From NCBI GenBank assembly GCA_016946835.1, contig JACVTC010000051.1, forward strand, positions 871,001 through 935,000: DNA of 64,000 nt, written 5' to 3'. Positions 19,366 through 34,521 of this stretch are shown here, piece by piece; the stretch's first letter is position 1, and the number at the start of each line of letters is the position of its first letter. The notes under the pieces were generated by a model, which saw only the letters and a program-made list of their open reading frames with translations, was not told the DNA's origin and made no database searches. The position numbers were made by a program, and so were the translations under genes. Source of the stretch: Neocallimastix lanati (nom. inval.) (taxonomy: Eukaryota > Neocallimastigomycota > Neocallimastigomycetes > Neocallimastigales > Neocallimastigaceae).

Positions 19366-19990
19366 ATTATTAAATAAAAATACAGGATAAATAATATCAA
19401 TAATATACATATTTATATAATTTTAAATTTCAAAAAAAAAAAAAAAAAAAAAAAGGAAATGATTGCTCAATTCCTGTTAACAATAGTATCAATTCATAAA
19501 TATAATATAATTATCTATTTGTTAAATTAAAAAATTATTTACAATAATAATAATAATAATAATAATAATTCATAAATCAAGCAATACCATTAAAATAAAT
19601 AATGGTGATATAATATAAAATATTAAAATATTTAATATAAATTATGAATCTTTAAATATTTCATGTTGAATATTAAAACTATTTATTCCGTTAAAAAAAA
19701 AATAATAATTGCTAAAAAAAAAAAAATAAAAATTTACTAAATAAAAAAATATATATTATATATTTGTATATAAATCTAATTAAGTATAAAAAATTTTTTT
19801 ATTTTAAATTATATTAAAATTATTAAACTTTTTATATTATATAATATAATACAATATTATTTATTTATTTATTTTTAAATAATTGTTTTTATTTAAATAG
19901 TTACTTATTTTATTGTTCATAGTAGCTCGTTCTTTGTTCAGGTTTTCTTCTTGTTTGTTATGTTCTTTACAACTTTTTATTTATATTTAT
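19366..19990. other. URA3 3' flank up to a LINE insertion
   Basis: AT-rich, with an A-run at 19432-19454 and an (AAT)n tract near 19543-19569. No gene. A slightly GC-richer stretch (19915-19975, containing AGTAGCTCGTTCTTTG) is not identified. The left target duplication of the next LINE is at 19977-19990. Confidence 0.6.
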
Positions 19991-20963
19991 TAAAGGTCAA
20001 AATTACGATTGTAATAAGTTCTCAAACAATAAAGCTATAATTATGCTTAGTTTAAAATATCCCCAATTCAACTTAGGGTTTTCGTGGATTATTCGTTTAC
20101 GCTGTGGTTATAAATACAATACTACTATTGCTATTAGAATGGGTAGAGTTTCAGAAGATTGTCCCAAGTATTGCCCCTGTTGTGGCGAAGATAAACAATC
20201 TTTTGAACATTGGATTTTTAAATGCGATGCTCTTGCATCTTTTAGATGGAATTCTTTAAATTTCATCGATGATCTCTATGTTTTATTCCTTAGGAAGATT
20301 AGAGTGTTTAATCCTCTTTCTTCCTATGACTCTATTTCTAATTTTGAAGATTATATCAATCATTATATATACTTGTTCCTTCTTGGTGGGACTTTAGTTT
20401 TAAATGAGCTACATTTCGATAGTGGGGAACAGAGACAATTAAATGAACTACTTTTCAAAGGTTCATCTGAGTCACCTGTTCCAAAAATTGTGGGCTTGGC
20501 GGAATTCTTAACAAGTGCAATACCTATCATTAGTAGTTCGTTTGAGCTATTATTTGATAGGTATTGCAAAATACCAAACTTATCCAAGAGCGTCGACGTC
20601 GTACTGATAAGGCATAATGATAATACAGGATTGTCATCTATTTCTACGAAGGATGAATCTTGCCCTAGTAGTTCAATAAATGATGAATCCGGGGAGAGTT
20701 TAGTGGACACCACACTATCTATATTAAAGATGTTACTTCTAGGTTTTATTTCTTTTTTATTTGTTAGGAAGGGAAAAATTCCCGCATAGTACAACTTGCC
20801 GAAATACATAGTATTTTCGAGCTTTTTTATTTTTTTTTTATTTTTTAATTTTTTTATTTTTAATTTCAAATGTACTTTTCACCTACATGTATTTTTTAAA
20901 ATAAAATTAATAAAGTTTTGGAAGTGTATTCTCTTCCCTGTCTAAAAAAAAAAAAAAAAAAAA
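19991..20963 (+). mobile_element. 5'-truncated LINE retrotransposon
   Basis: The element ends in an A-tail (20944-20963) and is flanked by a 14-bp direct repeat, TTATTTATATTTAT (19977-19990 and 20964-20977), the mark of target-primed integration. It contains only the C-terminal part of the LINE polyprotein, cut off just upstream of the block matching NKF...YP.L..GF of the long LINE at 31689-37350. Confidence 0.88.
20043..20789 (+). CDS. LINE ORF2 C-terminal fragment with CCHC knuckle (partial)
   Basis: This intact 248-codon frame is the carboxy end of a LINE reverse transcriptase polyprotein; in-frame coding begins a little upstream (about 19997, without ATG). The knuckle at residues about 40-60 reads YCPCCGEDKQSFEHWIFKC (C-x2-C...H-x4-C), like CPCC...HWLIDC of the LINE at 31974-34358. 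Shared blocks are YP.....GF.W..R.R.GY and FLLGG. There is no catalytic domain, so it is not functional. The uninterrupted frame suggests a fairly recent insertion. The sequence differs clearly from the other LINE, so it is another subfamily. Confidence 0.85.
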   Translation: MLSLKYPQFNLGFSWIIRLRCGYKYNTTIAIRMGRVSEDCPKYCPCCGEDKQSFEHWIFKCDALASFRWNSLNFIDDLYVLFLRKIRVFNPLSSYDSISNFEDYINHYIYLFLLGGTLVLNELHFDSGEQRQLNELLFKGSSESPVPKIVGLAEFLTSAIPIISSSFELLFDRYCKIPNLSKSVDVVLIRHNDNTGLSSISTKDESCPSSSINDESGESLVDTTLSILKMLLLGFISFLFVRKGKIPA

Positions 20964-21119
20964 TTATTTATATTTATAAACTGATAAACTCTAAATTGAG
21001 TGGTTTAAATTATATTTCAATAAAAGTGATGTTTCAAATAAATTTATAAATAAATAAATTTAATAAATAATGTTTATTTTTATTATTCTTTTTATATTAA
21101 TTTTTTTTTTTTTTATAAA

Positions 21120-21365
21120 AAAAGAAAATATTCTTTAAAAATAAAATATTTTTGAAATTTTCATAATATATATATTCATTAGATCAATAAAAAGTATTAA
21201 ATATATATATATATATATTCTTTAATAAAAAATATTTATATTAATAAAAATTAAAATTAAATGTTTTATATATCTTTAAAATGAATATATAAAGAAAATA
21301 TTCTTTAAAAATAAAATATTTTTGAAATTTTCATTATATATTGAAATCTATAAAAAATATTTTAA

Positions 21366-21419
<54 letters not shown>

Positions 21420-21629
21420 TTAGCAATTAAAAAGGATCATATATATTAAAAATATGAAAAAAATTTATATATATATATATATTCTTTAAAAGAAATATTT
21501 ACTTATATTAATATAAAAATTAAATGTTTTATATATCTTTAAAATGAATATATAAAGAAAATATTCTTTAAAAATAAAATATTTTTGAAATTTTCATTAT
21601 ATATTGAAATCTATAAAAAATATTTTAAG

Positions 21630-21670
<41 letters not shown>

Positions 21671-21889
21671 ATAATAAAATTAGCAATTAAAAAGGATCAT
21701 ATATATTTAAAATATGAAAAAAAAAAAAAAAAAATATTCTTTAAAAGAAATATTTACTTATATTAATATATAAATTAAATGTTAAATGTTTATATATCTT
21801 TAAAATGAATATATAAAGAAAATATTCTTTAAAAATAAAATATTTTTTAAATTTTCATTATATATTGAAATCTATAAAAAGTATTTTAA

Positions 21890-21934
<45 letters not shown>

Positions 21935-21969
21935 TTAGCAATTAAAAAGGATCATATATATTAAAAATA

Positions 21970-22004
<35 letters not shown>

Positions 22005-22060
22005 CTTTAAAAGAAATATTTACTTATATTAATATAAATACTAAAATTTAAAGTGTTAAA
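21120..22060. repeat. Tandem array of about 260-bp AT-rich units
   Basis: The word AAAGAAAATATTCTTTAAAA begins units near 21120, 21290, 21553 and 21811. Each unit carries GAAATCTATAAAAA and AGTATTTTAAGT-type words, a variable (AAT)n tract, and TTAGCAATTAAAAAGGATCA. The first unit is shortened. The (AAT)n tract differs between units, one containing AAT followed by ATT. No coding capacity. Confidence 0.88.
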
Positions 22061-22584
22061 TTAAATATATAAATAAAATATTAAAGTTTTTAACAATTAT
22101 AATTATGGACCTAACTATTAATAATAATTTTGTACTACAGAATTCTGATAAACTTTTGCATTTGATCATTACTCTGTCATTTATTACAAATCAGCATTTA
22201 GTGTTTATATTATTTAAATTAAACATTTAAATCATAATTCAATAATATCATTTCTAGGTCTTCAATTATCAATTAATTTGGATTAGTTTTGTATTTTTCA
22301 ATTAAAATATTGATTTAATCAGTTTTTCCCAATTCTTTTTTATTTTATTTTTTTTTATTTTTTATTTTTTTATTTCTTTTAAAAAAATTCCTGCACTTTT
22401 CCTTTTGTAATCATCATAAGATAAAGATCTTCTTGCTTTAATGTATTTATTAATTCATAAAAATAAAGGAATTTTTTGAAAATAAATTATTTAAATAATT
22501 ATTGAAAGATTCTGGTGCATTTTTTGCTTTATGTTCTATATTGCTATGTTATAATAATTCAAAATTTTATAATTATTTAAATAG

Positions 22585-22617
<33 letters not shown>

Positions 22618-22639
22618 AAATATTCTAAAAATTTCAAAA
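22061..22639. other. Unassigned AT-rich region
   Basis: Contains moderately complex sequence near 22105-22200 (with TACTACAGAATTCTGAT) that has no readable frame, plus poly-T and poly-A runs. Nothing identified. Confidence 0.4.
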
Positions 22640-23645
22640 TTTGGTCGTCATTATTTGCTTAACACATAATTTACTATAAATATCAATTATATATTCAGGA
22701 TTTACAAAGGATAAGTTAGAAATTACTTTATAATAAATATAAATATTATTATATTTTACTTCTTTATAACATAATTCATTTTTTTTAAACTATAATGCTC
22801 TTTTATAGTGCCAAATGCAATATTTAATATTTATATTAGGAAATATTTCTTCTTTTGCATTAGATATGCCTTTTTCGAAATCACAATGAAAATTATTTGG
22901 AATAACTATAGTATTATTACTATATTTATTAGAATTTTTTTTTTTTTTTTTAATTTATTTCCTTAAATAGCATCTCATGAATAGTTTGTTCTTTCTTTTT
23001 TAATATCGAAAAAATAGTACAAAAACTATTTAAATCTTTATAGAAATGAACACTTGATAACTAAATTTAAGTGCTATATAAAAAGTACCATCTACAAATA
23101 CATCTTCATTATATTTAATAAATAATTTTGCTTGAAATGGAGTTTGGAAGATTTTTAAATTTGGATTTTTGATTATCATATAATTCACATTTTCTATTGT
23201 TTTATAATATTTTGATTCATCAAGAAATACATCAAACTTTATTATGTCAGGAGGAAGTTGTTTATTTATATTTCTTGTTATTTAGGATTTAATTTCATTA
23301 TATTTAGGACATATAAATTCTATCTTCTTGTGAAACTTCATTAAATATACGTTTAAGTTTTATACCCATAGGAATTGAACTTTTTCTAATTTCATCTTTA
23401 ATTTTATGTTTTGCAATCAATACAGAAGCATCTTTTTTTTTTTTTTCAATATGTTATGTAATCTTTCATATTTTAATATGCCCTTCTTATTTGAAAGATT
23501 AAAATTTTATATTCAGTACCTTAAAATTATTTTTTTTTTGTAGATGAAAAACAAAATTTAAATTTTTTGTTTATAATAATTTTTTTTTATCCTCATTTAG
23601 TTTCACTTATTTCAATTTCAGTACTTATATTTTCTACCATTTAAA
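22640..23645 (-). pseudogene. Second FLYWCH/MULE transposase remnant
   Basis: The minus strand starts with MVENISTEIEISETK near 23641, the counterpart of the MEEN... start of the copy at 13803. It then gives the MULE core in pieces: NEDVFVDGTFYIALKFSYQVF (about 23115-23050), HCDFEKGISNAKEEIFPNI (about 22900-22840) and KYCIWHYKRAL (about 22830-22800). DGTF and the D-F-E block carry two of the expected acidic catalytic positions, and C-x-W-H-x3-R is the usual MULE motif. Poly-T runs, stops and frameshifts break it throughout. I could not identify terminal repeats or a target duplication around it. Confidence 0.78.
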
Positions 23646-23763
23646 ATAAAATATTTTAATTAAATATTTAAATAGATATATTTAATTATGTAAGTGGTTT
23701 AAAAGCTTTTAAACAAATATTTTATTTTATAATTTTTAAATATATATTATAAAGTTATTTATT

Positions 23764-23806
<43 letters not shown>

Positions 23807-23993
23807 TAAATATAAAGGGTTTTATATTTATATTTAAATATATTATATATTATTTTTAATACTACCTAATATAAATAACAAATAGTTAAATAAATAATAC
23901 ATAATCTATTTTTTAAGCATTTAAAATAAATATTTAATTATTTATATCTAATTATTTATTATTAATAAATTAATACTAATTATTCAGTCTTTT
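23646..23993. other. AT-rich spacer
   Basis: Long poly-T tract (about 23766-23798) and TA-rich DNA. No gene seen. Confidence 0.5.
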
Positions 23994-24005
23994 TAGTTAC
24001 AAAAT

Positions 24006-24170
24006 TTTCTGATGATAGAGGGGTGGGTGGTATGACGGTCAGTCCAGATTTTCGTAATCTGTTGGGGACCATGCCTAGTACTTTAAATCCCTCTTAGAGG
24101 TAGTAGAGCGTCGACGTCAAAATGATAAGGCATGTAAGGATCTGTTCCTTAAAAAAAAAATATATATATA
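24006..24170 (+). mobile_element. Short poly(A)-tailed retroposed element (SINE-like or truncated LINE)
   Basis: A 165-bp GC-richer insert with an A-tail then (TA)n, flanked by a perfect 12-bp duplication, TAGTTACAAAAT (23994-24005 and 24171-24182). Its 3' part (AGCGTCGACGTC...TGATAAGGCAT) is shared with the LINE fragment at 20588-20615; its first ~95 bp are not. So it is either a heavily 5'-truncated copy of a LINE relative or a SINE that borrows the LINE tail. Confidence 0.82.
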
Positions 24171-24182
24171 TAGTTACAAAAT

Positions 24183-25440
24183 GATTAAGAAAATATATAA
24201 AGCATTTATTTTTCAATTATTAACACCATTTTGTTTTAAAGCCTGATTATAATCTATTTATTTATTTATAATTATATTAAAAAATTATAGCGTTAAATTA
24301 CGTAAATATAAAAGCCACATTAATTATTAATTATTATTTATTTACAATATTTTAATTTACAATTTGTTTTTTAATTATTATTATTATTATAATAATTATA
24401 TTATTAGTATTATTATTTAATATCTATTTATTGTAATATCTTTTAGTATTATAAAGTTTTATTTAAATATATTTTTTGTTTTAAAATATAATCAATAAAA
24501 ATTATTCCCCTTTTTTTTTTTTTTTTTTTTTTTAATATCTAAAATAATCATTAATTCTAATTTTGTGCAACCACAAGATTTTTTCAAACTTTTGATACTA
24601 ACAAGCATAATAAAATGATTGGTAAGATTCCAATAAAACAAGGATACAAATTTTAATTAAAAACAAGTATGATTAAATTTTATATATATTTTTAAATTAA
24701 TTAAACTATTAAAAGTAAAAATAAATAATAGATTTTGTACCTTCTTTTTTTTAAAAAATTTTTACAAATTTATTTATTATTTATTAAAAGAAAAAATATA
24801 TTACTACAATTAATTTAGATATTATTTATTTTATTAATATAATTTACTTCTTTTCAATAAATAATTTTCAATAAATAAATAATAATATAAAAGATTCTAT
24901 TAAATTAACTTTGCTATTAGCATCATTAATACAAAAATAATTATAAAATTTATAATTATTACAAAATACAAATTTTTTTTTGTATTATTATTTTATATAT
25001 TGCTTTACAATTTATATCTATTTTTTCTTGATTATTTGGTTTAACGATATATACTGTGTATCTATTTCATTTTAACTAATACTAGCTGTTTTTCCTCATT
25101 GTCGTCTTTTTTTTTTTTATTAAAAATTGTATATATCCATAATTTATTTTTTTAAATTATATTTAATAATTTTTTTTTATAATATAATTATATATATTAT
25201 ATATATATATCAATTATTAATTATTACTATCATATAGTAATTGAAATTTAAAAAGGTATAATTATTCAAATTTCTATTAAAATATTTATTAATATTTGCT
25301 ATTCATGGAATGAATTAATAAATTAAATTAAATTTCTTATGTATTTCTTATTTAATTTATTTAAAATTAAATTTTATTTAATTATATTTATTTCATTAGT
25401 TTCTTCAATTTATTATTTAATCTTTATTACTTTTTTAAAT
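24183..25440. other. AT-rich intergenic region
   Basis: No gene. A short complex stretch around 24560-24650 (GTGCAACCACAAGATTTTTT) is unidentified. Confidence 0.5.
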
Positions 25441-25545
25441 GTTATTTTTTTTTTTTTTTTTTTTTCAATTTCAATAGAATTTACATTCTCATTTATTTCA
25501 TTAATCTCTTCAATGGTATTTTTAATTTTATTGATATTTTCATTC
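25441..25545 (-). other. Out-of-frame coding-like continuation of the membrane protein tail
   Basis: Directly after the TGA of the membrane protein, one frame over, about 33 codons read N/E/I/K with the same spacing as the preceding tail before running into a poly-K homopolymer. It is probably former or misassembled C-terminal coding sequence. Confidence 0.5.
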
Positions 25546-26586
25546 TCATTTTATTTTATTTGTTTTTTCAATTAGAGTTTTATTTTCTGTTGAATCTTCA
25601 ACTATTTTTTTAATTTCAATTATTTTTTCATTTGTATTTAATTTATTTACTTTTTCAATTATATTTTTATTCTCATTTAATTCTTTTAATGTTTGTTCAT
25701 TATTAAATGTACTATTATTAATACGTTCATTTTCATTTGATTGCTCAATTATTTTATCATTATTCATGTTTATTTTTTTATCAATTATTTCCTTTTTTAA
25801 AATTTCCTTTTCTTCTTCTTCTTCTTTCTTTTTCCGTTCCTCATTCATTTCCTCTTCTTCATACATTTCCTGTTCTTCATACATTTCCTCTTCTTCATAC
25901 ATTTCCTCTTCTTCATACATTTCCTCTTTTGATTTTCGACCACAATGTTCGCAACAAAAAATTCCACAATATATCATTAAGCTAAGAATACATAATGATA
26001 AAAATACTTTTAATATAAAGAAAGCAGTTTTTTTATATTTAGGTAAATTGTTTATTTTATCACTACAATAATTTTCCTTTGTACAATTTTCACTAAAACA
26101 TTCTTCATTAGTTTCACATTTTTCAAAAACATTTTTACTACATTTCATTAATATTGTACCATTATAAAAATTGTTATTACATTTTATTATTGGTAGTGCA
26201 TCATTTGACATACAAACATTGTTTAAACAATAATTGCTAAAACAATCAGCATTAGTTGAGCAGGCCGGTGTTTTACATTTTTTTGCTCTTAATGCTCCTT
26301 CAGAGCAAACTTCATAAATTACTCTTTTCTTTTTTTTTTTTTTTTTAGAAAAATCTATATCTGAATGAAAATAAGTAGTATTGGTACTTGATATACATTC
26401 ATTACCCCTACAATAATATTTAAAAAAGCAACTCTCATATATACATCCTCTACTTTCGCTTGGGCAATCTTTATCTACTTTACAATTGGGTATAGTAAGA
26501 GTTAATACATCCTCTATAGTTAAAATTTTACAATAAGTAATAAACGAAAATAATAAAGTACAGAATATATAAAATAACTTTAACAT
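25546..26586 (-). CDS. Secreted-type Cys-rich single-pass membrane protein with EEMYEE repeats
   Basis: Function unknown. Residues 1-19 form a signal peptide. Residues 35-175 are a Cys-rich ectodomain with repeated spacing (STNADCFSNYC...C and ETNEECFSENC...C), resembling short disulfide repeats common in gut-fungal surface proteins. Residues 187-210 form one transmembrane helix, followed by a Cys cluster (CGIFCCEHC). The cytosolic tail has five EEMYEE-type hexads (221-250) and then a K/E/N-rich, probably coiled-coil stretch to residue 346. This predicts a type I protein with a sensory or anchoring role; that is inference. A lysine run (81-87) is encoded by an A-homopolymer prone to slippage. 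Past the stop, another frame continues with the same N/E/I/K style (NENENINKIKNTIEEINEIN), so the C-terminus may be frameshifted. Single exon. Confidence 0.75.
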   Translation of the reverse strand: MLKLFYIFCTLLFSFITYCKILTIEDVLTLTIPNCKVDKDCPSESRGCIYESCFFKYYCRGNECISSTNTTYFHSDIDFSKKKKKKKRVIYEVCSEGALRAKKCKTPACSTNADCFSNYCLNNVCMSNDALPIIKCNNNFYNGTILMKCSKNVFEKCETNEECFSENCTKENYCSDKINNLPKYKKTAFFILKVFLSLCILSLMIYCGIFCCEHCGRKSKEEMYEEEEMYEEEEMYEEQEMYEEEEMNEERKKKEEEEEKEILKKEIIDKKINMNNDKIIEQSNENERINNSTFNNEQTLKELNENKNIIEKVNKLNTNEKIIEIKKIVEDSTENKTLIEKTNKIK

Positions 26587-31388
<4,802 letters not shown>

Positions 31389-31675
31389 TTTTTTTTAGTA
31401 AGGTTAATGAGAAGGGAGGACAATAGGACCTCCAGTCTCTCCCTTAAACGTGTCAGGCTCTTATTAGATTCTTTGCCATACCATTTCAGCATCGAGGCTA
31501 AGCAAGGCCAATATAAAAAACATTCTCTATATGCTGCTTTATACGTCGGGCTTCTTTTCATTGATCACTTGAACCCTTATCGAGAGTGCAACATTAATCC
31601 TCTCACTGATCAAGTGTTCTCATCACTAGAAATTCTATAATCTAGAAACAAGGATACTTACCATAGCGAGCGAAC
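31389..31675. other. GC-rich island with frames on both strands, unidentified
   Basis: About 290 bp of near-balanced base composition in very AT-rich DNA. The plus frame 31407-31640 (77 codons) includes SLKRVRLLLDSLPYHF. The minus strand ends in an A-run (31389-31398), so it could be a 5'-truncated retroposed fragment pointing left. A T-tract plus AG just upstream could also be a splice acceptor for the plus frame. I do not recognise either product. Confidence 0.4.
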
Positions 31676-31973
31676 ACCAACTTATTAATTTTTTTTTTTT
31701 TTTTTTTTTTTAACGGCAGCAAACTTGCTTCGTCTTTATTAATTAAATATTTGAAAAAAAAAAATACATGTAATAAAAAGAAAAAAAAAAGATAAAAAAA
31801 ATAAACAAAACAAAAAAAAAAAAGAAAAAAAAAATAAATATAAAATAAAATAAAATAAAATAATAGTATAAAACATTCTAGTTTCATTTAATTAATATCT
31901 GTAAGACTTCACAAGGGCATTATTATACTGAATAATAATAATTAATTTTGACTTCGCAATGTTAATCCTAATT

Positions 31974-34358
31974 TTAAGATACGAAATTATGATCTTCATT
32001 GGTTGCGCTAGCCCTGCTGGCCTGTCTAACTGTTTCTTCAGCATTGACGCTCTTGGTAGTAGTAGTACGATTCGATTTGAACCTATTGAATAAAGACCAT
32101 TGCTGGCCAATAGCAATAGGTATAATCGATTGGAGAAGTGCCGCAGTAACCACTAAGAACGGAGTATCAGAATAAGCACCTGATTTCATCTGGCACTTAA
32201 ATAGATCCTTCCATTCCCTTGTACTGTTATTAATACTTCGACCTCCAAGAAGGAAATTAAACACTTTTTCACACACACTAGAATCAATATACACATTATT
32301 TTCAATACTATTACTAACATTACTAAAAATACTATTACTAATATTATTATTACTATTATAACTATTACTATTATTACTATTACTATTATCATTATTACTA
32401 TTAACAATATCATTTGTTAGGTTGCCACGGTAAAAAGCATTATATAAAAATAAAATTTTATCATTAACTTTACTACGAGTATGATTGAAAAAGGGACAAT
32501 CAATTAACCAATGACTTATCCATTGTTTATTACTTTTACAACAGGGACAAAAATTAGGACACATTTGGTCCACTATTTTTGCAGCTTTAGCAATTCTAGC
32601 ATCTAATCTATATCCGCTTCGTGCTCTCAATAGCCAATAGAAACCATATGAAAGATCAGGATATTCATAACAAAGTTTTATAAATTTTGATGTTTCTTCG
32701 AATTTGTTTTTGTCATAAAACTCAGCTTTAATAGAATTGATTTTCATATCTCTTTTCCAATAAAAATCCTTGATTTTATTATCGTTATTACCTCTTTTCT
32801 CTAGTTTACGTTTAAGAGTTCTACTTTCTTTTGTCCATGTATATTTTCTAGATTTTGGAATATTATTAACTAAATAGGAAATAATACAATTTGAATTTTT
32901 CCATTTATCAAAACATTTGACCTGAGACAAAGCACACTTAGCTGACAATGGAGGAATATGTAAATCTTTTGAAATAGAATATACATTAATAAATGATTTG
33001 GCTTTTTGTATACCTGCAATCCATCTTAATCCTTTATTAATTAATTTCTGAGTATTATTTGTTCTCGTTTTATTCGAACCAAGTAAAGGTGCAAAGTAAG
33101 AGACTTTACTAAGTACATAAGAGTTAATTATAATCTTCTTAAATGGAATAGGAATTTTGGAATTTGAAAGAAATTTACTAACTAAAAAGAGAGCTTTAGT
33201 TACTTTAGAGTTAAGTAATTTAATAATAGGTTTCAACGATAAGCTTTTATCAAATGGTATACCTAAATAGGTATAACATTTAGTTATTGGAATTGGTTGA
33301 CCAGCAAGATAAAAAGTAGGATCTCTTTTATTTTGAAAAAGAGGTGTGTCTGGTCGAATCACCATCGTTGCACACTTATTAATTCCAAAATTCATCATAT
33401 TAAATTTAGCCCATTCATTTACCTTCTTAAGCATTTTTTTCAACTTAGTTCTTGACGGTGCGCATAGAACAATATCATCTGCAAAGAGTCCACCACAACA
33501 TCTAGATTCGCCTAAAGGAATTCCAAGTTCTGAAACATCATTAAAAATGTCATTAATAAAAAGATTGAAAAGAATTGGTGATAGTGGACAACCTTGTCTA
33601 ACTCCTTTCATAATATTAAAAGATTCCGAATATTGATCATCAATTTTAACACTAGCTTTGGATGTCAAATATAGATTTTTTATAAATTGATAACATTTAC
33701 CTCTAATACCTAAAGCATCTAATTTATATAAAATATTACCTATTGGAACAGAATCATATGCCTTTTTTAAATCTAGAAAAGCTAGGTAAGTTTCTTTATT
33801 ATCATTTTTACGCCTTTGACAAATTTCTCGAATTGAAATAAATAAACTAACACACTCTTCTTTAGTACGAAATCCAAATTGCTCTGGCCTAATAAAATTA
33901 TTTTTAAGTCCATATTCTGAAATTCTTTTGGAGACTATTTTCGAAATGAGTTTAATACCATTGTTAATCAGAGAGATACCTCGATAATTGTCACAATCAG
34001 ATAGATCATCTCCTTTTTTAGGAATAGATATAATACTTGCTTCATTCCATGAGCTAGGAAATTCTCCATTCCAAATTCTTGAGTATATCTTCTGTAAACA
34101 ATTTAAACCAGAAGAAGAATTATTTACTGAATTTTCGTCATCCGGAGGAATTAAAGCTTTATAAAATTCAATAGGAATTCCATCCGGGCCTGAAGCTTTA
34201 AAATTTGGAGTAGCCAAAATTGCTTCTCTAATTTCTTCTATACTGATGTCTTGATTTATATCCCATTCATTGTGTCTCGTATACCTAATTGTTCCATTGG
34301 AAAATTTATTATACCATTCGATTAATGCACTATTTGATATCAGAATGGCTTGAAGCAA
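31974..34358 (-). CDS. LINE reverse transcriptase domain with C-terminal CCHC knuckle
   Basis: This makes cDNA at a nicked target site in non-LTR elements. The 794-codon frame shows the RT blocks in order: ASGPDGIPIEFYKAL, FLDLKKAYDSVP (motif A, catalytic Asp), GVRQGCPLSPILFNLFIND (motif B), GLFADDIVL (motif C, FADD in place of YADD), then YLGIPF. The thumb region follows, and a knuckle FCPCCKSNKQWISHWLIDC (C-x2-C...H-x4-C) near residues 590-610. An Asn/Ser-rich insert (encoded around 32290-32405) comes from an ATT-type repeat. The first Met lies inside the polyprotein; translation would normally continue from the endonuclease, but a frameshift at about 34340 separates them. A 250-codon relative is at 20043-20789. 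Confidence 0.92.
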   Translation of the reverse strand: MLQAILISNSALIEWYNKFSNGTIRYTRHNEWDINQDISIEEIREAILATPNFKASGPDGIPIEFYKALIPPDDENSVNNSSSGLNCLQKIYSRIWNGEFPSSWNEASIISIPKKGDDLSDCDNYRGISLINNGIKLISKIVSKRISEYGLKNNFIRPEQFGFRTKEECVSLFISIREICQRRKNDNKETYLAFLDLKKAYDSVPIGNILYKLDALGIRGKCYQFIKNLYLTSKASVKIDDQYSESFNIMKGVRQGCPLSPILFNLFINDIFNDVSELGIPLGESRCCGGLFADDIVLCAPSRTKLKKMLKKVNEWAKFNMMNFGINKCATMVIRPDTPLFQNKRDPTFYLAGQPIPITKCYTYLGIPFDKSLSLKPIIKLLNSKVTKALFLVSKFLSNSKIPIPFKKIIINSYVLSKVSYFAPLLGSNKTRTNNTQKLINKGLRWIAGIQKAKSFINVYSISKDLHIPPLSAKCALSQVKCFDKWKNSNCIISYLVNNIPKSRKYTWTKESRTLKRKLEKRGNNDNKIKDFYWKRDMKINSIKAEFYDKNKFEETSKFIKLCYEYPDLSYGFYWLLRARSGYRLDARIAKAAKIVDQMCPNFCPCCKSNKQWISHWLIDCPFFNHTRSKVNDKILFLYNAFYRGNLTNDIVNSNNDNSNSNNSNSYNSNNNISNSIFSNVSNSIENNVYIDSSVCEKVFNFLLGGRSINNSTREWKDLFKCQMKSGAYSDTPFLVVTAALLQSIIPIAIGQQWSLFNRFKSNRTTTTKSVNAEETVRQASRASATNEDHNFVS

Positions 34359-34521
34359 GTTTTTTATAGTGATTGTGCCATACTTCTAACTGTTCTTTAG
34401 TAGAAGTAGCTAGTTTACCATTTTTGTCCTTTACTGGAGAATTTGACATATTTTTAAATTTATCTACTTTTGCTGTTGTTTTAAGCCATTTCCAAGCTTT
34501 TTTAGGGTTATGAGATTTCAT
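34330..34521 (-). pseudogene. LINE linker between endonuclease and RT, displaced frame
   Basis: About 60 codons (starting KSHNPKKAWKWLKTTAKV, typical of the segment joining endonuclease to RT in LINEs) lie in a different frame. The frames upstream (endonuclease) and downstream (RT) share one phase, so two opposite small indels bracket this segment. It is not a separate gene. Confidence 0.8.

Noticed and set aside
20363-20869. 168-codon minus-strand frame opposite the LINE fragment
   Set aside because: Shadow of the plus-strand LINE frame, which has the zinc knuckle and family similarity.
24020-24110. Possible tRNA-like fold (stem around CAGATT...AATCTG)
   Set aside because: No acceptor stem, T-loop or proper spacing; the segment lies inside a retroposed element with target duplications.
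25339-26071. Plus-strand hydrophobic and Ser/Phe-rich frames
   Set aside because: Antisense of the Glu/Lys-rich tail of the membrane protein.
32186-33636. Frames overlapping the LINE reverse transcriptase
   Set aside because: Antisense or off-frame shadows of the RT frame.
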